This document shows, one piece after another, positions 54,192-62,592 of a stretch of 64,000 nucleotides of DNA. The stretch is from Shewanella sp. VB17 (lineage in GTDB: Bacteria; Pseudomonadota; Gammaproteobacteria; Enterobacterales; Shewanellaceae): assembly GCF_013248905.1 (NCBI RefSeq), contig NZ_JABRVS010000001.1:1054001-1118000 (forward strand). The letters are read 5' to 3'. A program made the translations under genes and the position numbers. Numbering within the stretch: position 1 is the stretch's first letter; every line of letters begins with the position of its first letter. Below the pieces are notes generated by a model, which saw nothing but the letters and a program-made list of their open reading frames with translations, searched no databases and had not been told where the DNA came from.

Positions 54192-56276
54192 CTACCAGAT
54201 TTTAACTTGCTTTGCTGGTGCTATGTACATTGCATCACCTTCTTTCACGTTAAATGTGCGATAGAACTGCGGCATGTTTGATAGTGCGCCCAGAGAGCGA
54301 AATTTAGCCGGTGAATGCGGATCGGTTGCGACGCGATTGCGCATTGTTTTTTCTTTGATTTTGGCGCGCCAGATTTGAGTGAAACCAATAAAGAAACGTT
54401 CATCACCCGTTAAACCATCGATAATTGGAGCTTCTTTGCCGTTGAGTGACTTTTTATAAGCCTTATAAGCGATGGTGACCCCAGAGAGATCACCGATGTT
54501 TTCGCCGAGTGTCAGCTCTCCATTAACATGCAAATCATCAAATACAGCATAGCCATTATATTGAGCGACAAGTGCATTACCGCGTGCTGAAAATTCAGAC
54601 AAATCGTTTTCTGTCCACCAATCACGCATGTTGCCTTCACCGTCAAATTTCGCGCCTTGGTCGTCGAAACCGTGACCCATTTCATGTCCGATAACTGCTC
54701 CTATACCACCATAATTTACTGCATCATCAGCATCCATATTGAAGAACGGGGCTTGTAAAATTGCTGCAGGGAACACAATTTCATTCATGGTCGGATTATA
54801 ATAAGCATTGACAGTTTGTGGTGTCATATGCCACTCCCATTTACGGATAGGGCCTGCGAGTTTTTCTAATTCTTTTTCGTGAGTGAGTTTGTTTGCGCGT
54901 ATGTTATTACCGATGAGATCATCGGGCTTGATGGTGAGTTGGTCGTAATCTTCCCATTTGTCAGGATAGCCGATTTTAGGATTGAATTTAGCCAGCTTTT
55001 CTTTAGCAGCGACTTTAGTGTTAGCACTCATCCAGCTTAGATCATCGATGCTCTCACCATAGGCGCCACGAAGGTTTTCAACCAGTGCTTGCATGCGCAC
55101 TTTGGCTTCTGGTGCGAAGTGACGCTTTACATAAACCTTGCCTACTACTTCACCTAATATGTTGTTAATAGTATTGACGCCGCGCTTCCAACGAGGCTCA
55201 GCTTCTGCTTGACCATTAAGCGTTTTAAAGAAAAAATCAAAATTTTCATTATCAAATTCTACACTCATTTCACTAGCAAAATGAGTCAGTAATTTCCACT
55301 TCATGTAGGTTTGCCAAGTCGTTAGATCGTTAGCATTAAAGACTTCGTTGAAACCTTTAATGAAGCTAGGTTGGTTGATGATTATGTTTTGCTGTTTTTC
55401 AACACCTAAAATACTTAGGTAGCCAGACCAGTCGATATCTGGTGCTAGTGAAGTCAGTTCTTTAATTGTCATTAAGTTATAAGTTTTAGTGCTATCGCGC
55501 GTCTCAACGACATCCCAGTGTTTGCTTGCGATGGCTGTTTCTAGGGCTAAAACTTGCTCAGCATTTGCTTTAGGGGAATTAAGGCCTGCTAAGGTGAACA
55601 TCTTCTCAATGTGTTTGGCATACGCTTTACGTATATTGACGAAGCGTTCAGCTTGATTAAAGTAGTAATCTTTTTCTGGCAGGCTTAATCCGTCTTGCCA
55701 AATATGAGTGGCATAGCGGCTTGAGTCTTTTGCATCGACATCGATATAGAATCCAAGTGGAGTATCACTACCCATTATTTGACTATTGGCGAAGTAGCTG
55801 ACTAATGCACTTTTCGTTTTTAATGCATCAATTTTGTCTAACTCTACCTGAATAGGTGCGATACCTAGTTTATTTAGCGTTTCTATATCCATAAATGAAC
55901 GGTAAAGATCAGCCACTTTTTGTTCGTCACTGCCGGCGAGTAGATTAGGGGTTGCGGCGACATCTTCGATAATCGCTTTGACATCGTCACGTGATTTTTC
56001 TCGAAGCTCGTAAAAAGCACCAGTGCCTGTCCTGTCACTTGGGATCTGCGCATTGTTAAACCATGTACCGTTAACATAGCTGTAGAAGTCATCTTGTGGG
56101 CGCACTGATTTGTCGAAGTTCGCAAAATTTATTCCAGAATCTAAGGCTTTTGATACTGCTGTGGCTGTTTCTGTTTTATTGAGATTGGGAGTTTTGATGT
56201 CGGCAGTTTTATTATTACAGGCAGAAAGTCCGATTATGAGCGAGGCACAAAGTCCCCCAACAAGTATTTTATTCAT
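54192..56276 (-). CDS. pepO: M13-family (neprilysin-like) zinc metallopeptidase lipoprotein
   Basis: A 694-residue endopeptidase of the PepO/neprilysin family, cleaving small peptides. The signal peptide carries lipobox LSAC, so it is an envelope lipoprotein. The zinc site is HEMGH in VIGHEMGHGFDDQGAKFD, with the third ligand Glu in GENIGDLSGV. Substrate-binding AYYNP and the C-terminal KFRSLGALSNMPQFYRTFNV are also typical. The large N-terminal helical lobe (FDKSVRPQDDFYSYVNGTW) matches the family. Length is normal. AAGGG precedes the ATG. Confidence 0.95.
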   Translation of the reverse strand: MNKILVGGLCASLIIGLSACNNKTADIKTPNLNKTETATAVSKALDSGINFANFDKSVRPQDDFYSYVNGTWFNNAQIPSDRTGTGAFYELREKSRDDVKAIIEDVAATPNLLAGSDEQKVADLYRSFMDIETLNKLGIAPIQVELDKIDALKTKSALVSYFANSQIMGSDTPLGFYIDVDAKDSSRYATHIWQDGLSLPEKDYYFNQAERFVNIRKAYAKHIEKMFTLAGLNSPKANAEQVLALETAIASKHWDVVETRDSTKTYNLMTIKELTSLAPDIDWSGYLSILGVEKQQNIIINQPSFIKGFNEVFNANDLTTWQTYMKWKLLTHFASEMSVEFDNENFDFFFKTLNGQAEAEPRWKRGVNTINNILGEVVGKVYVKRHFAPEAKVRMQALVENLRGAYGESIDDLSWMSANTKVAAKEKLAKFNPKIGYPDKWEDYDQLTIKPDDLIGNNIRANKLTHEKELEKLAGPIRKWEWHMTPQTVNAYYNPTMNEIVFPAAILQAPFFNMDADDAVNYGGIGAVIGHEMGHGFDDQGAKFDGEGNMRDWWTENDLSEFSARGNALVAQYNGYAVFDDLHVNGELTLGENIGDLSGVTIAYKAYKKSLNGKEAPIIDGLTGDERFFIGFTQIWRAKIKEKTMRNRVATDPHSPAKFRSLGALSNMPQFYRTFNVKEGDAMYIAPAKQVKIW

Positions 56277-56635
56277 TTTTTACCCTTGTTATTTATTTTT
56301 TGCCTATTTAAAGGTTATTTTTGTTATTTACCACGTGATGGCCTGATATGACCAATATTATGATCATTTAGAAAGCATGTTAAAGCTATAGGAAGGGGGG
56401 GACAAGTACTAAGGGCTTTGATAACTGAATTTCAGTGTGCTCATATGTAAGAAAAAATTTCCTAATGATTACCTTCACTATTTTACTCAGTGGATCGCCA
56501 TAGGCATGCTTTTAAAAAGTATCCTGAATCTCCCATATCACACAGTGGGTTTGACCTGAGGATAGCAAAACTTTGCCCTTTTGTAACTTGGGCTTCATAA
56601 TAGCGTCCATTATGGTCTTATAGCTGAGTATTCTT

Positions 56636-57328
56636 GTGCGTTTAGATAAATTTATTTGTGAGTCAACATCGCTTTCTCGCGTTTCTGCAAAAAAAGCCTT
56701 ACACCGCGGTGATGTCACTTGTAATGGCGATATTATTAAAACCTCTGGTTTTAAAGTGACTGATTCACATACTATTTGTTTAGATGGCGTATTACTGTCT
56801 GTTATCGGTCCGCGTTTTATCATGCTTAATAAGCCAATTGATACTATTTGTTCGACGATTGACGAAATATACCCTTCTGTTATTGGTTTAATTGATGTTA
56901 TTCGTGCCGAAGATTTACATATTGCCGGTAGGCTGGATGCTGATACAACAGGTTTAGTGTTGGTCACGACTGATGGTCAGTGGTCACATAAGATAATGTC
57001 GCCGAAGAAAGAGTGTGCTAAACGTTATTTACTTGAAACAGCTGAAATGTTAAGTTCTTCGTTAATCGAACAGTTTGCTACTGGCCTTCAATTAAACAAT
57101 GAAGATGGGTTAACTAAGCCTGCAACTTTAGTCCTGCTTGGTGCTCATCAAGCACGTTTGACAATCACTGAAGGTAAATACCATCAAGTGAAGCGAATGC
57201 TTGCTGCTGTGGGGAATAGAGTGACTCAATTGCACCGTGAAAGTGTCGGTGAAATTGAGTTAGATCCTACTCTGGCGCCAGGTGAGTGGCGTTATTTGAC
57301 TGATGCAGAGGTCAAGTCGGTAAAATAA
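56636..57328 (+). CDS. rsuA: 16S rRNA pseudouridine(516) synthase
   Basis: A 230-residue enzyme that isomerises U516 of 16S rRNA. The first 60 residues are an S4 RNA-binding domain, with the start MRLDKFICESTSLSR identical in style to E. coli RsuA. The catalytic block is AGRLDADTTGLVLVTTDGQW, containing the nucleophilic Asp. GKYHQVKRMLAAVGNRV follows, as in the family. The start codon is GTG, supported by the conserved N terminus. A strong terminator (57336-57364) lies 8 bases after the stop. Confidence 0.95.
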   Translation: MRLDKFICESTSLSRVSAKKALHRGDVTCNGDIIKTSGFKVTDSHTICLDGVLLSVIGPRFIMLNKPIDTICSTIDEIYPSVIGLIDVIRAEDLHIAGRLDADTTGLVLVTTDGQWSHKIMSPKKECAKRYLLETAEMLSSSLIEQFATGLQLNNEDGLTKPATLVLLGAHQARLTITEGKYHQVKRMLAAVGNRVTQLHRESVGEIELDPTLAPGEWRYLTDAEVKSVK

Positions 57329-57335
57329 AGTGAGT

Positions 57336-57364
57336 ATGGCCCTCATTTCTTGAGGGCCATTTTT
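57336..57364 (+). terminator. Rho-independent terminator of rsuA
   Basis: ATGGCCCTCA (57336-57345) pairs perfectly with TGAGGGCCAT (57351-57360) around TTTCT, then TTTT. Confidence 0.93.
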
Positions 57365-57605
57365 ATATCAAATCCTATTATTGTAAATAGCATGGTTACC
57401 CCTCCTAATTGTTACCGCCTGCTATAAATTAATTTAAACTTCAAAAATAGTCTTATTACTTAATCAAAGCACAGTCAAATCAATCTGTTGAAGTGAATGC
57501 TGGCGTTTTGTTTTTGTTGTATTTATGTGGCATTTTTTATTCGTCTTAGCTTTGTGAGTTTTTCCAGCTATTTTTAATAGAGTGCTTATAGTCAAGGGGG
57601 CTAAT

Positions 57606-59468
57606 ATGCTCATCCGTCATAAACTAATGTTTAGTGCTGCAGTTTCTATTGTTGCACTTGTTGCTATGTTTTCCCTGCAGAGGTATTCGAGTAAGGTTCA
57701 ACAAGAGTTATCACATGCTGCCCTTGGGGTCGTTAAGTTGGAAAAAGAGGTGCTTGCTCTTCGTAAAGATGAAAAAGACTTTTTCTCACGTCTTGAGTTG
57801 AGTTATTTAGATAGTCATAAATTAAACGCAGACGAAATGCGCGCTGAAATGAGTTTATTAAAAAGTATTTTTAATAATTATGATATACCTATTGCAGAAC
57901 TTGATGATTTCGGAAAGAGCTTACAATTTTATGAAGATGCATTTCAAAGTGTTGTAATGCTTCAACAAGAAATTGGTTTGACACCTAAAATAGGATTGTA
58001 TGGTACTTTGAGGCAAGCCGTTCATAATGTTGAGAGCTTAGTTAAAAAATACAAACAACCTAGCTTGATGGTAAGCATGCTGCAGTTGAGGCGTAATGAG
58101 AAGGATTTTATGTTACGTCGAAGCCCTAAATACCTCGACAGTTTTAATGGCAACATTGAACTATTTAAACAAGAGTTAGCAAACTCAACTATTGAGGGCG
58201 GGGCTAAAAGCCAAATATCAGCACTGATCACCAGCTATCAAAAAGATTTTTCTCTTCTTGTATCTAAAGAAAAGGAGTTAGGTTTAACATCAGATGAAGG
58301 TAAAATGGGAACACTACGTGATGCTATTGAATCTGCAGATGCGAGTTTGGCTACATTACAGGAGCATTCGTTCACTGCCATTACTGATGCAGAAGACGCA
58401 TCAATCACTTTAGGGTTTGTGCTCTTTAGCGTGATTGCGCTAGTGTTAATTGGTTTTACCCTGTTTATTATTCGTAGCATTATAGAGCCAGTTACTCGAC
58501 TTAATATGGCAATATCCGATATTGAAAAAAATAAAGACTTAACGATTCGATGTAACGACAGTGCAAATGATGAAATAAGTCAAGTGGCTAAACATTTCAA
58601 TACTATGTTGGACAGTTTTCAACAATTAATAATAGAAGTTACCGAATCTGTTGAGAGTATGACGCATTCTTGTTCAGAGTTATCTTTAAATGCGGCTAAA
58701 GCTTCTGAAGGGGTGAGTCAACAGCTTAATGAAACCGATATGGTTGCTACAGCAGTGACTGAGATGGGGGCGACGATTGAGGAAATTGCAAAGAACACTG
58801 AGCTTGCCGCTAAGCGTGCAGGTAATACTCATGATAATGCTGTAAAAGGTCAAAGTGGTGTTGAACAGACGATAGAAAAAATCCAGTCTTTGGCCGAACA
58901 GCTCAATAGCTCTGCGCAAGTTGTTGGTGAGTTGGAGAAGGACAGTCAAACAATAGGAAGTGTTTTAGATGTTATTCGTGGTATTGCAGAGCAGACTAAT
59001 TTGCTTGCTCTTAATGCGGCAATAGAAGCTGCCAGAGCCGGTGAGCAAGGAAGAGGTTTTGCAGTTGTGGCTGATGAAGTGCGTAGTTTAGCGATGAGGA
59101 CTCAAGAGTCAACTGAAGAAATAGCCTCAATTATAGAGACATTACAATCAAGAACCGCTTCTATAGTGAATTTAATGATCTCAACTCAAAAGCAAGGGGG
59201 TGAGAGCGCAGAGCAAGCGGCTTCTGCTGGGTCTTTACTACAGCAAATAAATTTAGATGTTACTAATATCATGGAGATGAGTACACAGATAGCGGCAGCG
59301 ATAGAGGAGCAGAGTTTGGTGGCTTCTGAGGTGAATAAAAATGTGGTTATTATTCGTGACATTGCCCAGAGTTCAGCAACATCCGCCGATGAGAATGCTC
59401 AAGCTTCAAAAGAGGTTAAGACGCGTGCTGACACAGTACTTAGTGCAGTAAGTTTGTTTAAAATTTAA
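57606..59468 (+). CDS. Methyl-accepting chemotaxis protein with HBM-type sensor
   Basis: A 620-residue chemoreceptor. Helix 1 (about 6-22), then a long helical periplasmic domain with LRKDEKDFFSR and, later, LRRNEKDFMLR, the two signature repeats of the helical bimodular (HBM) sensor that binds organic acids such as malate in Pseudomonas. Helix 2 (about 270-290), HAMP, and the signalling tip NAAIEAARAGEQGRGFAVVA follow. The ATG has AAGGGGG five bases upstream, so I start there rather than at GTG 57582. Ligand unknown, likely a carboxylate. Confidence 0.9.
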   Translation: MLIRHKLMFSAAVSIVALVAMFSLQRYSSKVQQELSHAALGVVKLEKEVLALRKDEKDFFSRLELSYLDSHKLNADEMRAEMSLLKSIFNNYDIPIAELDDFGKSLQFYEDAFQSVVMLQQEIGLTPKIGLYGTLRQAVHNVESLVKKYKQPSLMVSMLQLRRNEKDFMLRRSPKYLDSFNGNIELFKQELANSTIEGGAKSQISALITSYQKDFSLLVSKEKELGLTSDEGKMGTLRDAIESADASLATLQEHSFTAITDAEDASITLGFVLFSVIALVLIGFTLFIIRSIIEPVTRLNMAISDIEKNKDLTIRCNDSANDEISQVAKHFNTMLDSFQQLIIEVTESVESMTHSCSELSLNAAKASEGVSQQLNETDMVATAVTEMGATIEEIAKNTELAAKRAGNTHDNAVKGQSGVEQTIEKIQSLAEQLNSSAQVVGELEKDSQTIGSVLDVIRGIAEQTNLLALNAAIEAARAGEQGRGFAVVADEVRSLAMRTQESTEEIASIIETLQSRTASIVNLMISTQKQGGESAEQAASAGSLLQQINLDVTNIMEMSTQIAAAIEEQSLVASEVNKNVVIIRDIAQSSATSADENAQASKEVKTRADTVLSAVSLFKI

Positions 59469-59556
59469 AATTTTATTGTGAATATGCTAATTGATATGGT
59501 GGGTAATACATTTTTAGATACGTATAAAATATATTTCATTTTTAAGCTGTATTAAT

Positions 59557-59632
59557 TGGTGCCCGAACCCGGAATCGAACCAGGGACACGAGGATTTTCA
59601 ATCCTCTGCTCTACCGACTGAGCTATTCGGGC
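59557..59632 (-). tRNA. tRNA-Phe (anticodon GAA)
   Basis: A 76-base tRNA read on the minus strand: acceptor GCCCGAA/TTCGGGC, anticodon stem GAGGA/TCCTC with loop TTGAAAA giving GAA, T loop GGTTCGATTCC, and an encoded CCA end. It sits between the chemoreceptor and bamD genes. Confidence 0.97.
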
Positions 59633-59641
59633 AACGTGTGC

Positions 59642-59670
59642 ATTAAACGTTTTTAGCTCTTATTAGTCAA
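59642..59670 (-). promoter_or_regulatory. Sigma-70 promoter of tRNA-Phe
   Basis: On the minus strand TTGACT (59665-59670) and TTTAAT (59642-59647) are spaced by 17 bases. The tRNA 5' end lies nine bases after the -10, so the RNA would start almost at the mature end. Confidence 0.7.
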
Positions 59671-59749
59671 CTTCTTTTTATTATTCACCTATCAAGTGCA
59701 TATCTTTTGTGCTAACTGATGTGAAATGATACAGTTGGTGGTTAATGAT

Positions 59750-59775
59750 AAAAAGTCCCGTGAATGGGACTTTTT
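59750..59775 (-). terminator. Rho-independent terminator of bamD
   Basis: AAAAAGTCCC (59750-59759) pairs with GGGACTTTTT (59766-59775) around GTGAAT. On the minus strand it follows the bamD stop codon by about 35 bases and ends in a T-run. Confidence 0.92.
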
Positions 59776-59809
59776 AATCTATGGGTTAACCCTAATCAGT
59801 CGCCAGCGG

Positions 59810-60571
59810 TTAGTTTGACACTGCTGGATTGTTGGGATAATTAGCTTTCATTACTAATAGAGCGTTTTCTTTCAGTTTCGTTTGCCCTAATTCGCCATAT
59901 GCTTTAGACATGATTTCTAAAGCTCGTTCAGTTGATGGTGTGCCTGGAAAGGTTTCCATGACAGACTGTGCTCGTGTTGAAGCTGCGCTCCAAGCATTCA
60001 TCTTAATATAATATTCGGCGACATTGATTGAATATTTAGCTAAACGATTTTTTAAATGTATCATTCGCTTAGCTGCATCGGGAGCGTATTTGCTATTGGG
60101 GTATGACTTTATTAAACGCTCAAAATCTTTGAATGCATTTTGAGCGACTCTTGGGTCACGGTCTGTCCTGTCAATATTTAACATGTCGTGGAACATATAG
60201 TTGTCAGATTGCATATTTACCAAGCCTCTCATGTAGTAGACATAGTCGATATTTTTATGTGTGGGATTCAGTCTGATAAATCGATCGATATTTGCTATAC
60301 CCGAAGCAGGGTCATCTAGTTTATAATAGGCGTAGATGAGGTCGAGTTGTACTTGAGTTTTATGCGGACCAAATGGATAGCGTGAGTCTAAAGCTTCCAA
60401 AGAACGCACTGCTTTTGTGTAGTTACCTAGCTCCATAGAGGTTCTAGCTTGTGAATATAGCACGTCAGGAGACGTTTTACTGGCCTTCACTTGATCTTCT
60501 TGGCTACTACTACATGCGGTTATAGCCAGTGAGAACAGGCCTATCAAGACAGCTTTAACAAAATTATGCAT
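59810..60571 (-). CDS. bamD: Outer-membrane assembly lipoprotein BamD
   Basis: A 253-residue TPR lipoprotein of the BAM complex, which inserts beta-barrel proteins into the outer membrane. The signal peptide has lipobox ITAC, followed by SSSQED. TPR-like helices begin with DVLYSQARTSMELGNYTKAV and include SRYPFGPHKTQVQLDLIYAYYK, a BamD signature. I start at the ATG opening MHNFVKAV; an upstream ATG at 60637 would add a leader incompatible with a signal peptide. Divergent from rluD, the conserved arrangement in gammaproteobacteria. Confidence 0.95.
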   Translation of the reverse strand: MHNFVKAVLIGLFSLAITACSSSQEDQVKASKTSPDVLYSQARTSMELGNYTKAVRSLEALDSRYPFGPHKTQVQLDLIYAYYKLDDPASGIANIDRFIRLNPTHKNIDYVYYMRGLVNMQSDNYMFHDMLNIDRTDRDPRVAQNAFKDFERLIKSYPNSKYAPDAAKRMIHLKNRLAKYSINVAEYYIKMNAWSAASTRAQSVMETFPGTPSTERALEIMSKAYGELGQTKLKENALLVMKANYPNNPAVSN

Positions 60572-60693
60572 ACTTAAATTCGATTCTTTTAAAGTTATAG
60601 TTAGGTTTTTTTTCATTTCAAGATAAAATAGAAACAATTCGATTATAACAGACTACACACTTTTTATGACCCCGAAAAGCGGGTACGGTTCCT

Positions 60694-61665
60694 ATGACAC
60701 TAGAGATTAATCTAAAAAGCGAGATAACAGCAAGACAAACAGGCCAAAGATTGGATCAAACTTTGGCAGAATTGTACCCTGATTACTCCCGCACACGTAT
60801 AAAAGAGTGGATCCAATCAGGTTGGATTTACATTGATGGCGTAGCTTCAACCAAGCCAAGAGAAAAAGTTCTCGAAGGGCAAGTTATTGTTGTTGAAGCC
60901 ACACTTAAAGAGGAAACAGCAGCTAAAGCTCAGCGAATTGATTTAGATATCGTGTATGAAGATGATCATATTATAGTGATCAATAAACAAGCTGGATTAG
61001 TGGTCCATCCTGGTGCAGGTAATCAAGATGGCACTTTGATGAATGCTTTGCTATATCATTGTCCAGGGATAGAATTAGTACCACGTGCTGGTATTGTGCA
61101 TCGTTTGGATAAAGATACGACAGGACTTATGGTTGTTGCTAAAACTGTTGAAGCTCAGACCCATCTTGTTTCAGCATTGCAAGCTCGTGAGATAACACGT
61201 GAATATGAAGCCATCGTCTTAGGTTCGTTAATTTCGGGTGGCACAGTCGATGAACCTATCGATCGTCATCCCACGAAGCGTACACATATGGCTGTTGTAC
61301 ATAATGGTAAGCCTGCGATGACACATTATCGTGTCGCTGAAAAGTTTAGAGCGCATACTCGTTTAAGGTTGCGCCTTGAATCGGGTCGTACTCATCAAAT
61401 TCGTGTGCACATGACTCATATTGGCCACACTTTAGTTGGCGATCCTGTTTATGGTGGTCGTCCTCGTCCTCCTAAAGGTGTCTCTCCTGATTTATTTGAA
61501 GTCTACATGGGCTTTAAGCGTCAGGCTTTGCATGCTATTAGACTTGAACTTGCACACCCATATACATTTGAAATTATGAGCTGGCAGGTTGCAGTTCCTG
61601 AAGATATGGTGGTGTTGACTAGAGCCTTGAGGCAAGACACTGAAGATAATCCAGTGGTTGTGTAA
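60694..61665 (+). CDS. rluD: 23S rRNA pseudouridine(1911/1915/1917) synthase
   Basis: Makes three pseudouridines in helix 69 of 23S rRNA, needed for ribosome assembly. An N-terminal S4 domain (about residues 18-80: RLDQTLAELYPDYSRTRIKEW) precedes the synthase with catalytic GIVHRLDKDTTGLMVVAKT (Asp about 139) and RTHQIRVHMTHIGHTLVGDP. Length 323 matches E. coli. A small CCCG-AAAAG-CGGG hairpin lies just before the start. It begins the rluD-pgeF-clpB row. Confidence 0.96.
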   Translation: MTLEINLKSEITARQTGQRLDQTLAELYPDYSRTRIKEWIQSGWIYIDGVASTKPREKVLEGQVIVVEATLKEETAAKAQRIDLDIVYEDDHIIVINKQAGLVVHPGAGNQDGTLMNALLYHCPGIELVPRAGIVHRLDKDTTGLMVVAKTVEAQTHLVSALQAREITREYEAIVLGSLISGGTVDEPIDRHPTKRTHMAVVHNGKPAMTHYRVAEKFRAHTRLRLRLESGRTHQIRVHMTHIGHTLVGDPVYGGRPRPPKGVSPDLFEVYMGFKRQALHAIRLELAHPYTFEIMSWQVAVPEDMVVLTRALRQDTEDNPVVV

Positions 61666-61733
61666 ATGCGTTTAGTTTTGGCTTTCAGAAGGTTCTGTAG
61701 TGCATATTTATTTATGGTTGATGATAAATATAA

Positions 61734-62489
61734 ATGAGAGATAAGTGCTGGTATATTCCTCGTGGCGTTAACATTGCGTTTACTACTCGACGTGATGGTG
61801 TCAGCAATTATCCCTATGCTAGCTTAAATCTAGGCTTGCATGTAGGCGATACAGAAAAGGATGTACTGACAAATAGAGCGCTTGTTCAAGAGCGCTTAAA
61901 TATTCCGGTTTCACCTGCCTGGTTAAATCAAATTCACGGTACGAATGTTGTCAAGGCAGATAATGGTATTGTTCATAATGCTGATGGTAGTTATACCGAT
62001 TCTCGAGAGCAAGTTTGTGTCGTGATGACGGCTGATTGTTTGCCAATTTTATTGTGTGATCAATTGGGTCGTCAAGTCGCGGCAGTTCATGCTGGATGGA
62101 AGGGATTGTGCGATGGTATTATCGAAGTTGCTTTGAAAAAATTTAAAGTGAAAAACGATAAACTAATCGCTTACCTCGGCCCAGCGATTGGCCCAGAGCA
62201 GTTTGAAGTTGGGGCGGAGGTAAGAGAGCTATTCTTATCTAGACATGCTGAAGCAAAAGTCTATTTTACAAAAAGACCCGTACCGCTCTCTTCTCAAATG
62301 AGTGATTGTAAAAATGATGATAAGTATTTCGCTGATCTTCAAGGCTTGGCAATTTTGCGTTTAAAATTAGCTGGAGTGACAGAGATTTATCAATCAGATA
62401 TGTGTACTTTTAATCATCCGGATGATTATTTTTCTTATCGAAGAGATCGTATTACCGGACGAATGGCTTCATACATTTGGTTAATATAA
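61734..62489 (+). CDS. pgeF: Peptidoglycan editing factor PgeF (YfiH)
   Basis: A 251-residue laccase-domain protein (formerly polyphenol oxidase). It removes aberrant L-Ser from peptidoglycan precursors, according to work on the E. coli homologue. Zinc or copper-binding motifs are visible: VVMTADCLPILLCD, VAAVHAGWKGLCDG (catalytic His) and the C-terminal CTFNHPDDYFSYRRD. The order after rluD and before clpB is conserved. Length is normal. Confidence 0.94.
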   Translation: MRDKCWYIPRGVNIAFTTRRDGVSNYPYASLNLGLHVGDTEKDVLTNRALVQERLNIPVSPAWLNQIHGTNVVKADNGIVHNADGSYTDSREQVCVVMTADCLPILLCDQLGRQVAAVHAGWKGLCDGIIEVALKKFKVKNDKLIAYLGPAIGPEQFEVGAEVRELFLSRHAEAKVYFTKRPVPLSSQMSDCKNDDKYFADLQGLAILRLKLAGVTEIYQSDMCTFNHPDDYFSYRRDRITGRMASYIWLI

Positions 62490-62525
62490 CTCTCGTGATC
62501 TACTTAACATTAATTTATCATAAAC

Positions 62526-62553
62526 CTTGAAAAAAAATTTAAAACCCCCATAT
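62526..62553 (+). promoter_or_regulatory. Heat-shock (sigma-32) promoter of clpB
   Basis: CTTGAAA (62526-62532), 13 bases, then CCCCATAT (62546-62553) exactly match the sigma-32 consensus (CTTGAAA N11-16 CCCCATNT). It lies 40 bases upstream of the clpB ATG, where a sigma-32 promoter is expected. Confidence 0.9.
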
Positions 62554-62592
62554 TTAAGTTGTTGATTTAATATTATTTTTTATGGAGGCTAT

